A stretch of 64,000 nucleotides of DNA, taken from NCBI GenBank assembly GCA_038117265.1, contig JAYOFO010000003.1, positions 55,869 through 119,868 on the forward strand, read 5' to 3'. Made by a program: the position numbers and the translations under genes. Positions 26,676 through 34,977 of the stretch are shown here, in pieces; positions within the stretch are counted from its first letter, which is position 1, and every line of letters starts with the position of its first letter. The notes beneath the pieces were generated by a model. It was not told where the DNA came from. It was given only the letters and a program-made list of their open reading frames with translations, and did no database searches. The DNA is from JAYPUG01 sp038117265 (GTDB lineage Bacteria > Pseudomonadota > Alphaproteobacteria > UBA6615).

Positions 26676-27539
26676 CTACTCGTCGAAATTGTTCTTCCGG
26701 CCCTTGCGGACATAGTCGACGGTGTCGGCGATGAAGCTGCGGCCATGCACCGATGCGCCCTTCTGCATGTGGGCCATCATCTGCATGCCGAACCCGCCAT
26801 CCAGATCGTCGACGATCCGCTTCTTCCAGGGCCGGCGCACGATCTGCGACGTCACCCGGCGCGTCACGCGGTGCTGCTTCATGATGTGGTCGGCGATCTC
26901 GTGGCCGCGCTCGATCAGCTTGTGGCGGGGCACCACCTCGTTGACCAGTCCGGCTTCCAGCGCCTGCTCAGCGGTGAAGGCCTGGCCGGTGTAGAGCGCA
27001 TAGGCCGCGCGCTTCACGCCCAACAGCTCCTGGAAGCAGCTGTGGATGCCGTCGGCGGGCACCGAGCCGATGTCGTAGTGCAGGTCGAAGATCGTCGCGC
27101 CCTCGGCCGCGATGGTGATGTCGCAGAACAGGCACAGCTCGGTGTGGAAGCCGGGGCCGTTGAGCAGCCCGATGGTCGGGATCTCGAGGTCGAAGATCAG
27201 CGAGTAGGAGTTGATCCGCCCGTCCTTCCACGCATGCTCGTAGGACCAGTGGGCGAGGTCGGCATCTTCCAGCGCGAAGCCCTCGGGGTCGGAATCCATC
27301 ATGAACTCGTCGCCCGAGCCGGTGAAGATCATGATCTCGTTCTTGGGATCGGCGCCGACCGTGCGGAACATCTGGCCGACCGAGCGGTGGTTCTGCACGC
27401 TGAGCTGGATCGGCCCGCCGCGCGTGTGCGCCTCGATCAGGATGACGCCGTCCTCGCGGCGGCTCATCCTGTAGTGCTCCTTGAAGAGCTCCTTGTAGTC
27501 CTCGAACTCCGGTGTCGGGACGAACTGGACTTGTGACAT
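26676..27539 (-). CDS. Crotonase-superfamily hydrolase, 6-oxocamphor hydrolase-like
   Basis: A 287-residue crotonase-fold protein. It resembles 6-oxocamphor hydrolase more than enoyl-CoA hydratases. His51, His132 (NGPGFHTEL), His154 (FDLHYD) and Asp163 (PADGIH) fall where I recall His45, His122, His145 and Asp154 of that enzyme, which cleaves a beta-diketone C-C bond without CoA. The usual enoyl-CoA glutamates are not evident. GGAGGA precedes the ATG at 27539. It heads the split-transketolase operon. The name rests on remembered residues, so the fold is sure and the reaction is tentative. Confidence 0.8.
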   Translation of the reverse strand: MSQVQFVPTPEFEDYKELFKEHYRMSRREDGVILIEAHTRGGPIQLSVQNHRSVGQMFRTVGADPKNEIMIFTGSGDEFMMDSDPEGFALEDADLAHWSYEHAWKDGRINSYSLIFDLEIPTIGLLNGPGFHTELCLFCDITIAAEGATIFDLHYDIGSVPADGIHSCFQELLGVKRAAYALYTGQAFTAEQALEAGLVNEVVPRHKLIERGHEIADHIMKQHRVTRRVTSQIVRRPWKKRIVDDLDGGFGMQMMAHMQKGASVHGRSFIADTVDYVRKGRKNNFDE

Positions 27540-27635
27540 TCGGCGGTCCTCCGCTGGGTGCTGGTTCTTAGTGTGGCTTATTTCCGGCACCGGGTGCGCC
27601 GGCGCCGATCATCGTCGCGCGTGGGTCCATGACAT

Positions 27636-30404
27636 TTATTCCGCGGCCTGGCGTTCGGCGGCCTCGACCTTCGCGGCGCAGAACTTGAACTCGGGAATTT
27701 TGCCCCACGGGTCGAGCTGTGGGTTGGTCAGCAGGTTGGCCGCGGCCTCGGCGAAGCAGAACGGAATGAACACCATCCCCTCGGGCACGTCGCGGTCGGC
27801 GCGTGCGGCGAGTTCGACCGTGCCGCGCCGGGTCGAGACTCGGATCGGGTCGCCCGGCCAGATGTCGAGGCGCTTCATCTCGCGCGGATGCAGCGAGGCG
27901 ACCGCCGCGGGCTCGAGATGGTCGAGGATCGTCGCGCGGCGGGTGATCGCACCGGTGTGCCAGTGTTCGAGCATCCGGCCCGTCGAAAGCACCATCGGGT
28001 AGTCGGCGTCGGGAAGTTCGGCCGGCGGTAGGACGTCGGCGGGCATGAACCGGCCGCGGCCCGACTTGGTGGGGAAGCCGGCGGCGAACATGATCTCGGT
28101 GCCCGGCCCGTCCTCGTCGTGGCAGGGATAGGTGACGGCGTCCTCGCGTTCCAGCCGCTCCCACGAGATGCCGTCGATCGAGTGCATTGCCGTGCGCAGC
28201 TCCTCGTACACCGCGTCCGGGCCCGCATAGTTCCAGTCGAGGCCGATGCGCCGCGCGAGCTCCTGGATGATCCACCAGTCGGGCCTTGCCGCGCCGGGCG
28301 GGTCGAGCGCCGGGCGGCCCATCTGGACCTGCCGGTTGGTGTTGGTGACGGTGCCCGACTTCTCGGCCCAGGCCGTGGCCGGCAGGATGACGTCGGCGTG
28401 GAACGCCGTCTCGGTCAGGAAGATTTCCTGCACCACCAGATGTTCCAGGCTGGCGAGGCCCTGGCGCGCGTGGTGCTGGTCGGGGTCCGACATGGCCGGG
28501 TTCTCGCCCATCACGTACATCGCCTTGATGTCGCCGGCACGCGCGGCGTCGACGATTTCCACCACCGTCAGCCCCGGATCGGGGTCGAGGCCCTCGATCC
28601 CCCACAGCTTCTCGAACTTCGACCGGACGGCGGGGTCGGCGACCGGCTGGTAGTCGGGATAGACCATCGGGATCAGGCCGGCGTCGGACGCGCCCTGGAC
28701 GTTGTTCTGGCCGCGCAGCGGGTGCAGCCCGGTGCCCGGCCGGCCGACCTGTCCGGTCATCAGGGCCAGCGCGATCAGGCAGCGGGCATTGTCGGTGCCG
28801 TGCACGTGCTGCGAGATGCCCATGCCCCAGAAGATGATGGCCCGCTCGGAAGTGGCGTAGGTGCGCGCGACGTCGCGGATCGTAGCGGCGTCGATGCCGC
28901 AGACTTCCGCCATCGCCTCGGGCGGGAAGTCGGCCAGCTTGTCGCGCAGCGCCTCGTAGCCCTCGGTGTAGCCGGCGATGTACTGGTCGTCGACCAGCCC
29001 CTCCTCGACGATCACATGCATCATCGCGTTGAGCAGGGCGACGTCGGTCCCCGGCTTGAACTGCAAATGATGGTCGGCGAAGCGGGTCAGCGCGTAGCCG
29101 CGCGGGTCCATCACGATCAGCGTGGCGCCGCGCTTGGCCGCGTCCTTGAGGTAGGTGGCGGCGACCGGGTGGTTTTCGGTCGGCCGTGCGCCGATGACGA
29201 TGATGCAGTCGGAATCGCTGGCCGTCGTGAACGGCGCGGTGACCGCGCCCGAGCCGATGCCCTCCATCAACGCGGCGACCGAGCTGGCGTGGCACAGCCG
29301 GGTGCAGTGATCGACATTGTTGGTGCGGAAGCCGGCGCGGATCAGCTTCTGGAACAGGTAGGCCTCCTCGTTGGAGCCCTTGGCCGAGCCGAAGCCGGCA
29401 ACCGCCTTGCCGCCATGTGCGTCGCGCACACGGGCGAGGCCGGCCGCGGCGAATTCCAGCGCTTCCTCCCAGGTCGCCTCGCGGAAATGGGTCGAGGGGT
29501 CGGCGGGGTCGACCTCGTCGTCCCAGCGCTTGCCCACGCCCGCCTTGCGGATCAGCGGCACGGTCAGGCGGTGCGGGTGGTGCACATAGTCCAGCCCGAA
29601 GCGGCCCTTGACGCACAGGCGCTGCTCGTTGGCCGGGCCGTTCTTGCCGTCGACCTTGACGATGCGGTCGTCCTTCACGTGGTAGGTCAGCTGGCAGCCG
29701 ACCCCGCAGAAGGGGCAGACGCTGTCGACGGTGCGGTCGGCCGTGCCGATGCCCACGCCCGCCGCATCGACCATCGTCGCGGGCAGCAGCGCGCCGGTCG
29801 GGCAGGCCTGGACGCACTCGCCGCACGCCACGCAGGTCGACTGGCCCATCGGGTCGTCGAAGTCGAAGACAATCTTCGAGGCCGCGCCCCGCATGGCCAT
29901 GCCGATCACGTCGTTCGACTGCACCTCGCGGCAGGCCCTGACGCACAAATTGCAGTGGATGCAGGCATCCAGGTTCACCGCCATCGCCGGATGGCTGGCG
30001 TCGGGCGCCGGCGCGTCGCTGGCCGGAAACCGGCTCTGCGTCACGCCCGTCTTGTCGGCCCACTGCCAGAAGCGGGAATCCGGTTCGTGGGCCGTCGCGC
30101 GGGCCGGCTGGTCGGCCGCCAGCAGCTCCAGCACCATCTCGCGCGCCTTGCGTGCCCGCTCGGCCTCGGTGTCGACCACCATGCCGTCGGCCGGCTTGCG
30201 CAGGCACGAGGCCGCGAGCACCCGCTCGCCCTCGATGTGGACCATGCAGGCGCGGCAATTGCCGTCGGGCCGGTAGCCGGGCTCCGGCGCATAGCACAGG
30301 TGGGGGATGTCGATGCCCTCGCGGGCGGCGACCTGCCAGATCGTCTCGTCGGGCCCGGCCGTGACCTCGCGGCCGTCGAGGGTGAAGGTGAGGCGCTCGC
30401 TCAT
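27636..30404 (-). CDS. fdsA: NAD-linked formate dehydrogenase, alpha (molybdenum/tungsten) subunit
   Basis: A 922-residue catalytic subunit that oxidises formate to CO2. In order it has an N-terminal [2Fe-2S] domain (Cys37, 50, 53, 67), two ferredoxin-type sites (CIHCNLCVRAC, CVACGECVQAC), the [4Fe-4S] site of the catalytic domain (CPFCGVGCQL) and the metal-ligand Cys371 in TRLCHASSVA, where FdhF has selenocysteine. The start is ATG 30404, and the protein ends AAERQAAE. Electrons pass to the FMN/NAD subunit encoded at 32431-34119. No FdsD-like small subunit follows. Confidence 0.93.
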   Translation of the reverse strand: MSERLTFTLDGREVTAGPDETIWQVAAREGIDIPHLCYAPEPGYRPDGNCRACMVHIEGERVLAASCLRKPADGMVVDTEAERARKAREMVLELLAADQPARATAHEPDSRFWQWADKTGVTQSRFPASDAPAPDASHPAMAVNLDACIHCNLCVRACREVQSNDVIGMAMRGAASKIVFDFDDPMGQSTCVACGECVQACPTGALLPATMVDAAGVGIGTADRTVDSVCPFCGVGCQLTYHVKDDRIVKVDGKNGPANEQRLCVKGRFGLDYVHHPHRLTVPLIRKAGVGKRWDDEVDPADPSTHFREATWEEALEFAAAGLARVRDAHGGKAVAGFGSAKGSNEEAYLFQKLIRAGFRTNNVDHCTRLCHASSVAALMEGIGSGAVTAPFTTASDSDCIIVIGARPTENHPVAATYLKDAAKRGATLIVMDPRGYALTRFADHHLQFKPGTDVALLNAMMHVIVEEGLVDDQYIAGYTEGYEALRDKLADFPPEAMAEVCGIDAATIRDVARTYATSERAIIFWGMGISQHVHGTDNARCLIALALMTGQVGRPGTGLHPLRGQNNVQGASDAGLIPMVYPDYQPVADPAVRSKFEKLWGIEGLDPDPGLTVVEIVDAARAGDIKAMYVMGENPAMSDPDQHHARQGLASLEHLVVQEIFLTETAFHADVILPATAWAEKSGTVTNTNRQVQMGRPALDPPGAARPDWWIIQELARRIGLDWNYAGPDAVYEELRTAMHSIDGISWERLEREDAVTYPCHDEDGPGTEIMFAAGFPTKSGRGRFMPADVLPPAELPDADYPMVLSTGRMLEHWHTGAITRRATILDHLEPAAVASLHPREMKRLDIWPGDPIRVSTRRGTVELAARADRDVPEGMVFIPFCFAEAAANLLTNPQLDPWGKIPEFKFCAAKVEAAERQAAE

Positions 30405-30447
30405 GGACAAGAAGGTGCCGCGACCGCGCGGCGCTTGTCCAGCGCGG

Positions 30448-30888
30448 TTAGCGGATTCCCAACAATTCCACGTCGAAGACGAGGGTCGCATTGGGTGGGA
30501 TGACGCCGCCCGCACCGCGCGATCCGTAGCCCAGCTGCGGCGGGATGATCAGGGTGCGCTTGCCGCCCACCTTCATGCCCGCGACGCCCTCGTCCCAGCC
30601 CTTGATGACCCGGCCGTCGCCGAGCGGGAAGGCGAAGGGCTCGCCCCGGTCGCGCGAGGAATCGAACTTCCGGCCGGCCTGGCCGGCCTGCAGCAGCCAG
30701 CCGGTGTAGTGGACGGACACGTTGTCGCCCTCGGCGGCCTCCCGGCCCGTGCCGACGACGGAATCGGTGTATTGCAGGCCGCTGCCGGTCGTGACCTTCT
30801 CCTGGGCGTCCGCCGCATCGGGAAGCATGACGGCGAGGAGGAACAGGGCGGCGATGAAGGCGCGGATCGCGTGCGCGATTTTCGGCAT
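30448..30888 (-). CDS. Exported FKBP-type peptidyl-prolyl isomerase
   Basis: A 146-residue protein with a signal peptide (FIAALFLLAVMLPDAADA, likely cut before QEK) and one FKBP domain (GTGREAAEGDNVSVHYTGWL, VIKGWDEGVAGMKVGGKR, IPPQLGYGSRGAGGVIPPN). It should catalyse proline isomerisation in the periplasm. GGAGAG precedes the ATG at 30888. It lies between the two formate dehydrogenase subunit genes on the same strand, with no evident functional link. Confidence 0.92.
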   Translation of the reverse strand: MPKIAHAIRAFIAALFLLAVMLPDAADAQEKVTTGSGLQYTDSVVGTGREAAEGDNVSVHYTGWLLQAGQAGRKFDSSRDRGEPFAFPLGDGRVIKGWDEGVAGMKVGGKRTLIIPPQLGYGSRGAGGVIPPNATLVFDVELLGIR

Positions 30889-30961
30889 GGTCGTCTCTCC
30901 GGCAAACAGTGCTTTCGGTGGCACCGAGGCTATGCAATCGCCCGGCGCCGCCGAAATGAAT

Positions 30962-31435
30962 TTAGCGTGTGTCCTCGACCAGCACACCCCACTGCAGCGC
31001 GCGCTCGCGCGCGCCGTCGGCGTACAGCCCCATAGCGTTGGTCTGATCGAGGAAGCCGAGCTTGCGATAGAATCCCTTCCGGTCGGGCACCGACTTCAAA
31101 AAGACCCGCTCGAAGGGCAGCTTGGCCAGCAGTGCCTGCATCAGCGCCCGCCCGACGCCCTGGCTCTGTTCGTCGGGCGCCACGACCACGTCGAACACGG
31201 TGGCATAGAAAACCCCGTCCGACGTGGCGCGCGCGGCCGCGATCAGCCGGCCGGCCCGATAGACGATGACCGACGCGTAGCTGCCGTGGAATGCCCGCGC
31301 GATGTCAAAGGGCTTCCGGTCGAACAGGTTCGCCTCGGCCATGATCTCGGCCAGGCGCCACCAGTCGACGCTGGTCAGGTCGTCGTGGAATTCGAGCGGT
31401 TGTCCGCTGTCTTCGATATCGTCGTCTTCGTACAT
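30962..31435 (-). CDS. GNAT-family N-acetyltransferase
   Basis: A 157-residue GNAT protein. The acetyl-CoA-binding motif is VVVAPDEQSQGVGRALMQAL, followed by the KSVPDRKGFYRKLGF segment typical of small GNATs. The first 15 residues are acidic (MYEDDDIEDSG). The acceptor is unknown. The start ATG at 31435 has GGAG close by. A strong intrinsic terminator for the same strand lies just upstream (31481-31510), so this gene has its own promoter. Confidence 0.85.
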   Translation of the reverse strand: MYEDDDIEDSGQPLEFHDDLTSVDWWRLAEIMAEANLFDRKPFDIARAFHGSYASVIVYRAGRLIAAARATSDGVFYATVFDVVVAPDEQSQGVGRALMQALLAKLPFERVFLKSVPDRKGFYRKLGFLDQTNAMGLYADGARERALQWGVLVEDTR

Positions 31436-31480
31436 GCTCCGGTCCCCGCTGGCTGGGTGTTTGTCGCCGGTCCGTGCACG

Positions 31481-31510
31481 AAAAAACCGCCGTGCTGTGG
31501 AGCCGGCGGT
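31481..31510 (-). terminator. Intrinsic terminator with no assigned upstream gene
   Basis: Read on the minus strand, ACCGCCG pairs perfectly with CGGCGGT around a 10-base loop and runs into six T. It sits 30 bases after the TAA (31540-31542) of a small minus-strand frame of 24-30 codons and in front of the GNAT gene. No larger minus-strand gene lies upstream, so it probably ends a small RNA or peptide transcript from 31511-31740. Confidence 0.65.
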
Positions 31511-31739
31511 CCTAGGATCAACTGCGATGTGTCGGGGTGTTAGACCGTCATCGCACACAGGGGGCCGCCAACGAATGCGCGTCGCGCGTTCGCTTTCCAG
31601 ACGATATGGGTCATGGCGGTCCGGTTGATCATGGCCGGGCTGGCAGGCGGGCGGTCGCGCCGGGTCAAGCGCGGAACGTTGACGGCGGTCGTTTCGCGGC
31701 ATGATGATGGCCGCAGCGACACACGACGGGGGAAAGCAC

Positions 31740-32420
31740 ATGGCCGACGGCGAAGTGGGCGATTATCTGCCGGGCGATCCGCGTTACGGTCTGAACGCCG
31801 AGGAACTGCGGCGCTACTACAGTGAGAAACCCGCCCAGTGGGTCATCTTCGCCTGGGACAAGCCCGGCCAGGCCGCCGCGCGCGCCGCGAATATCGCGTC
31901 CCAGAAGGATTACGCCAGGGCGCTCGGCGAGCGGCTGGTCGGCTACGGGCACATCATTTCCGACGACGCGTCCGGGACCCTGGCCACCACCTGGTTCGTC
32001 CAGATCGATGACCGCGCGGCGGCGGAGGCGTTCATCGCCGACGATCCGCTGAACAAGGCGGGCGTGTACGAGCGGGTCGATATCAGGCGCTGGTCGAACA
32101 GCTTCCTCAAGCGGGCCGCCGACTACCGGCGCAAGGGCCTGCAGCAGTATTTCTGCACCGGCTCGAAGATTCCCGACGCGGCATCGTTCATCGCCAAGCA
32201 TCTCCACGCGCACGAGAGCTACTTCAAAAGCTACGAGGACAGCTTCGTCTTTCGCGGCCCGCTGCGCTCGCCCGACGGCACGGTGAATGTGGGGACCGCG
32301 CTGTTGCTTGAACTACCCGATCGGCAGGCGGCGGAGGATTTCTGGAAAAACGAGCCGTTCGCCGCGAACGGCGGCTACCAGGACGATTCGCGCATCTACC
32401 GCTGGACGTTCGGGGACTGA
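31740..32420 (+). CDS. Tandem YCII-like domain protein
   Basis: A 226-residue protein of two YciI-like ferredoxin-fold domains. The first (WVIFAWDKPGQ ... YGHIISDDASG ... AGVYERVDIRRW) and the second (HAHESYFKSYED ... LRSPDGTVNVGTALLLE ... DDSRIYRWTFGD) repeat the same plan. YCII proteins are small, mostly uncharacterised enzymes with a conserved His and Asp. Two in one chain is less common. GGGGGAAAG precedes the ATG. It converges with fdsB. Function unknown. Confidence 0.75.
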   Translation: MADGEVGDYLPGDPRYGLNAEELRRYYSEKPAQWVIFAWDKPGQAAARAANIASQKDYARALGERLVGYGHIISDDASGTLATTWFVQIDDRAAAEAFIADDPLNKAGVYERVDIRRWSNSFLKRAADYRRKGLQQYFCTGSKIPDAASFIAKHLHAHESYFKSYEDSFVFRGPLRSPDGTVNVGTALLLELPDRQAAEDFWKNEPFAANGGYQDDSRIYRWTFGD

Positions 32421-32430
32421 TCCCGCCCGG

Positions 32431-34119
32431 TCAGTCGGCGAAGAACTTCCGCACGCAGTCCATCGGGTTGGGCGCGGCCTGACCCAGGCCGCAGATCGAG
32501 GCGTCGCGCATGGCCTGGGACAGTTCGTCCAGCAGCGCGTCGTCCCAGTCGTCTACCTGCATCAGCGCCAGCGCCTTCTCGGTGCCCACGCGGCACGGCG
32601 TGCACTGGCCGCAGCTCTCGTCGGCGAAGAAGGCCATCAGGTTGCGCGCGGCGTCGCGCACATCGTCCTGCTGGGACAGCACGACCACGGCGCCCGAGCC
32701 GACGAAGCAGCCATGTTCCTCGAGCGAACCGAAGGCCAGCGGCAGGTCGGCCATGGATGCCGGCAGGATGCCGCCCGAGGCGCCGCCGGGCAGGTAGGCG
32801 GCCAGCGTGTGGCCGTCTGCCATGCCGTCGCAGTGCTCGGCGATCAGCTGGTTCAATGTGATCCCGTTGGCCGCGACCTTCACGCCCGGCGACTTGACCC
32901 GGCCCGAGACCGAGAAGGCGCGCGCGCCGGTATGCCCGTTGCGGCCCTGCTCGCGGTACCAGTTGGCGCCGGACTGCAGGATCTCGCGGATCCAGAACGC
33001 GGTCTCGACATTGTGGACCAGGGTCGGCCGGCCGAACACGCCGACCTGCGCCACATAGGGCGGGCGGTGGCGGGGCAGGCCGCGCTTGCCCTCGACGGAT
33101 TCGATCAGCGCCGATTCCTCGCCGCAGATATAGGCGCCCGCGCCGCGCCGCAGCTTGATGAAGCCGGGTCCCACGATGCCCGCCGCCTCGATCGCCGCGA
33201 TCTCGGCCAGCAAAATCTCGCGCGCGGCGGGGTATTCGTCGCGCAGGTAGATCCAGACATCCTCGGCGTCGACCGCCCAGGCGGCGATCAGCACGCCCTC
33301 CAGCACGGCGTGGGGCGCGTGTTCGAGGAACCAGCGGTCCTTGAAGGTGCCCGGTTCGCCCTCGTCGGCGTTGATCACCAGCGCGCGCGCGCCCTCGGCG
33401 GCGTTGACGAAGTCCCACTTGCGCGCCGCCGGGAAGCCGGCGCCGCCCATGCCGCGCAGGTCGGCCTTCTCGATCGTGGCGCGGACGGTGTCGTAGGTCC
33501 GCTCGCCCGAAACGCAGGCGTTGAAGATGGCGTAGGCGCCCTGGTTGCGCGCGAAATCGAGCGCGGGGTAGGGCGGGATTTCGGGGGCGGTCGCGCCGGC
33601 ATCTAGCGCCGCGATCACCGTCTCGACGGAGGCACGGTCGAGCGAATGGTGGCTGACTTCGGCCGCCGGCGCGCAATCGCAGCGGCCCATGCAGGGCGCG
33701 CGGACGACGCGCACGCCTGGCGTGGTCCCGGCCCCGATCGCGCGAAACAGCGCGTCGGCCCCCGCCATCGCGCAGGGCAGGCTGTCGCACACGCGCACCG
33801 TGACCTCCGGCATCACGGTGTCGTCGTCGCGCGCCACGTCGAAATGGGCATAGAAGGTCGCGACCTCGTACACCTCGACCAGCGCGAGGCCCATCAGCTC
33901 GGCCAGCGCGGCGAGATGGCGCGCCGACAGGCCGTGGTGGCGGTCCTGGATCGCATGCAGATGCTCGATCAGCATGTCGCGGCCGGGTGCGCCGTCGCCG
34001 ATCAGCGCGCGGACTTCCTCCACCGCGTCGGGGTCGACCTGGCGGCCCTTGGGGTGCGGCACGGCGCGCCGCCGGCCGGCGCCGGGGTGGTGGAAGCGGT
34101 GCGGCCTATTCTCGGTCAT
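32431..34119 (-). CDS. fdsB: NAD-linked formate dehydrogenase, beta subunit (NuoE-NuoF fusion)
   Basis: A 562-residue fusion. Residues ~1-170 are NuoE-like with a thioredoxin-fold [2Fe-2S] site (VRVCDSLPC, APCMGRCDC). The rest is NuoF-like with FMN/NADH loops (RGMGGAGFPAARKW, INADEGEPGTFKDRW, GAYICGEESALIES) and a [4Fe-4S] motif (ESCGQCTPCRVG). It takes electrons from FdsA and reduces NAD. This fused form is the FDH1 beta-subunit type known from Methylobacterium. It lies 2 kb upstream of fdsA with three unrelated genes between. Its start overlaps the DUF3553 gene. Confidence 0.92.
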   Translation of the reverse strand: MTENRPHRFHHPGAGRRRAVPHPKGRQVDPDAVEEVRALIGDGAPGRDMLIEHLHAIQDRHHGLSARHLAALAELMGLALVEVYEVATFYAHFDVARDDDTVMPEVTVRVCDSLPCAMAGADALFRAIGAGTTPGVRVVRAPCMGRCDCAPAAEVSHHSLDRASVETVIAALDAGATAPEIPPYPALDFARNQGAYAIFNACVSGERTYDTVRATIEKADLRGMGGAGFPAARKWDFVNAAEGARALVINADEGEPGTFKDRWFLEHAPHAVLEGVLIAAWAVDAEDVWIYLRDEYPAAREILLAEIAAIEAAGIVGPGFIKLRRGAGAYICGEESALIESVEGKRGLPRHRPPYVAQVGVFGRPTLVHNVETAFWIREILQSGANWYREQGRNGHTGARAFSVSGRVKSPGVKVAANGITLNQLIAEHCDGMADGHTLAAYLPGGASGGILPASMADLPLAFGSLEEHGCFVGSGAVVVLSQQDDVRDAARNLMAFFADESCGQCTPCRVGTEKALALMQVDDWDDALLDELSQAMRDASICGLGQAAPNPMDCVRKFFAD

Positions 34120-34288
34120 CTTCGGAAACGATTTGGAGGGCAACCACGTCGACGTCGAGGGTGCGTTTGCCCGCATGCTGGAAGTTGACGGTCACCCGGT
34201 TGCCGATCGCCGACTGCACCATGCCCTCGCCCCAGTCGGGTTCGGCGGGCAGGCGCACGATCGCGCCGGGGGCATAGTCGTAGGACAT
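34106..34288 (-). CDS. DUF3553-family small protein
   Basis: A 60-residue protein with the DUF3553 core PDWGEGMVQSAIGNRVTVNF followed by HAGKRTLDV. The family is widespread in alphaproteobacteria, function unknown, and also occurs as a domain attached to UvrD-type helicases. The ATG at 34288 is chosen. One at 34324 would add 12 residues without a ribosome site. Its last 14 bases overlap the start of fdsB. It diverges from the chpT fragment, an arrangement I recall in related genomes. Confidence 0.75.
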   Translation of the reverse strand: MSYDYAPGAIVRLPAEPDWGEGMVQSAIGNRVTVNFQHAGKRTLDVDVVALQIVSEDDRE

Positions 34289-34381
34289 CGGGCCTTCGAT
34301 TGGGTCGGGCTCAGCGAATCGCATTAGATTGCGAGGCACGACGCGGGTCAACCGCACGCCCGACTGTCAGCGGGAACAACC

Positions 34382-34768
34382 ATGGAACCGACGATCGAAC
34401 TTCGCGTTGCCGAGTTCCTCGCCTCGCGTCTGTGCCACGACCTCGTCAGCCCGATCGGCGCCGTCAACAGCGGGATCGAGCTGCTGACCGAGTTCGGCGA
34501 CGACCCCGACGGCGAGCGCCGGGCCGGGTTCGACCTGCGCGACGCCGAGATCGCCCAGCAGATGGTGTTGGCAGAGGCGGAGTTGCGGGAGGCCTATCGC
34601 GAGACGAAGCGGTTCGAGCTGGCCGAGGCGGCGCACGAAGCGCGAGGCGGCGCGGACGGGGAAGAGAGCGTGGCGGACTGCAGACATTCGGGTACCGATC
34701 GATGCTGGTGGACACATGGCCTCGCGTTCTGGTGGGCGAATTCCGTGCCAAAGCCAGTAAATCGGTAA
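34382..34768 (+). pseudogene. Chimeric remnant: chpT start fused to fliJ-like end
   Basis: The 128-codon frame begins as a ChpT histidine phosphotransferase (FLASRLCHDLVSPIGAVNSG, with the phospho-accepting His19). After about residue 45 it stops resembling ChpT. Residues ~52-95 (AELREAYRETKRFELAEAAHEA) look like the C-terminal helix of the flagellar export chaperone FliJ, and a neighbouring frame then reads LQTFGYRS, like a FliJ tail after an indel. About 180 residues of ChpT are missing. The likely origin is a deletion joining chpT to fliJ at about 34500-34535. The FliJ match is from memory of family patterns. Confidence 0.6.
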
Positions 34769-34888
34769 CCCGTTGTTCTAAAACGGATATAAAATTCGTC
34801 GTCCGGCCAAGTGCCGGCCGGCCCGGGCAATCCGTGACCTTGCCGTCGGCAGGAATTGCCGCCCGGTGCCGAAGACCGGCCCGCTCCC

Positions 34889-34903
34889 TTAACGCCGCGT
34901 TAA
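34889..34903 (+). promoter_or_regulatory. CtrA binding site (TTAA-N7-TTAA) upstream of fliX
   Basis: A perfect full CtrA recognition sequence, TTAA CGCCGCG TTAA, lies 75 bases before the fliX ATG. CtrA is the alphaproteobacterial cell-cycle and flagellar master regulator and controls fliX in Caulobacter. The exact 7-base spacing in a very G+C-rich region makes chance unlikely. Confidence 0.75.
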
Positions 34904-34977
34904 CCGCGATTGGGCAATCTGTCGGCGACGCGCGGAGAGCGGCTCCGCGCATGCAATCGGCCACGGGCACGAACAAG

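Noticed and set aside
27571..27633. 20-codon frame after fdsA as a possible FdsD subunit
   Set aside because: Too short and Gly/Pro-rich, with no resemblance to FdsD.
27568..30297. Long alternate-frame open reading frame overlapping fdsA
   Set aside because: The real frame carries all Fe-S and molybdenum-ligand motifs. The overlapping frame is Arg/Gly/Pro-rich without motifs.
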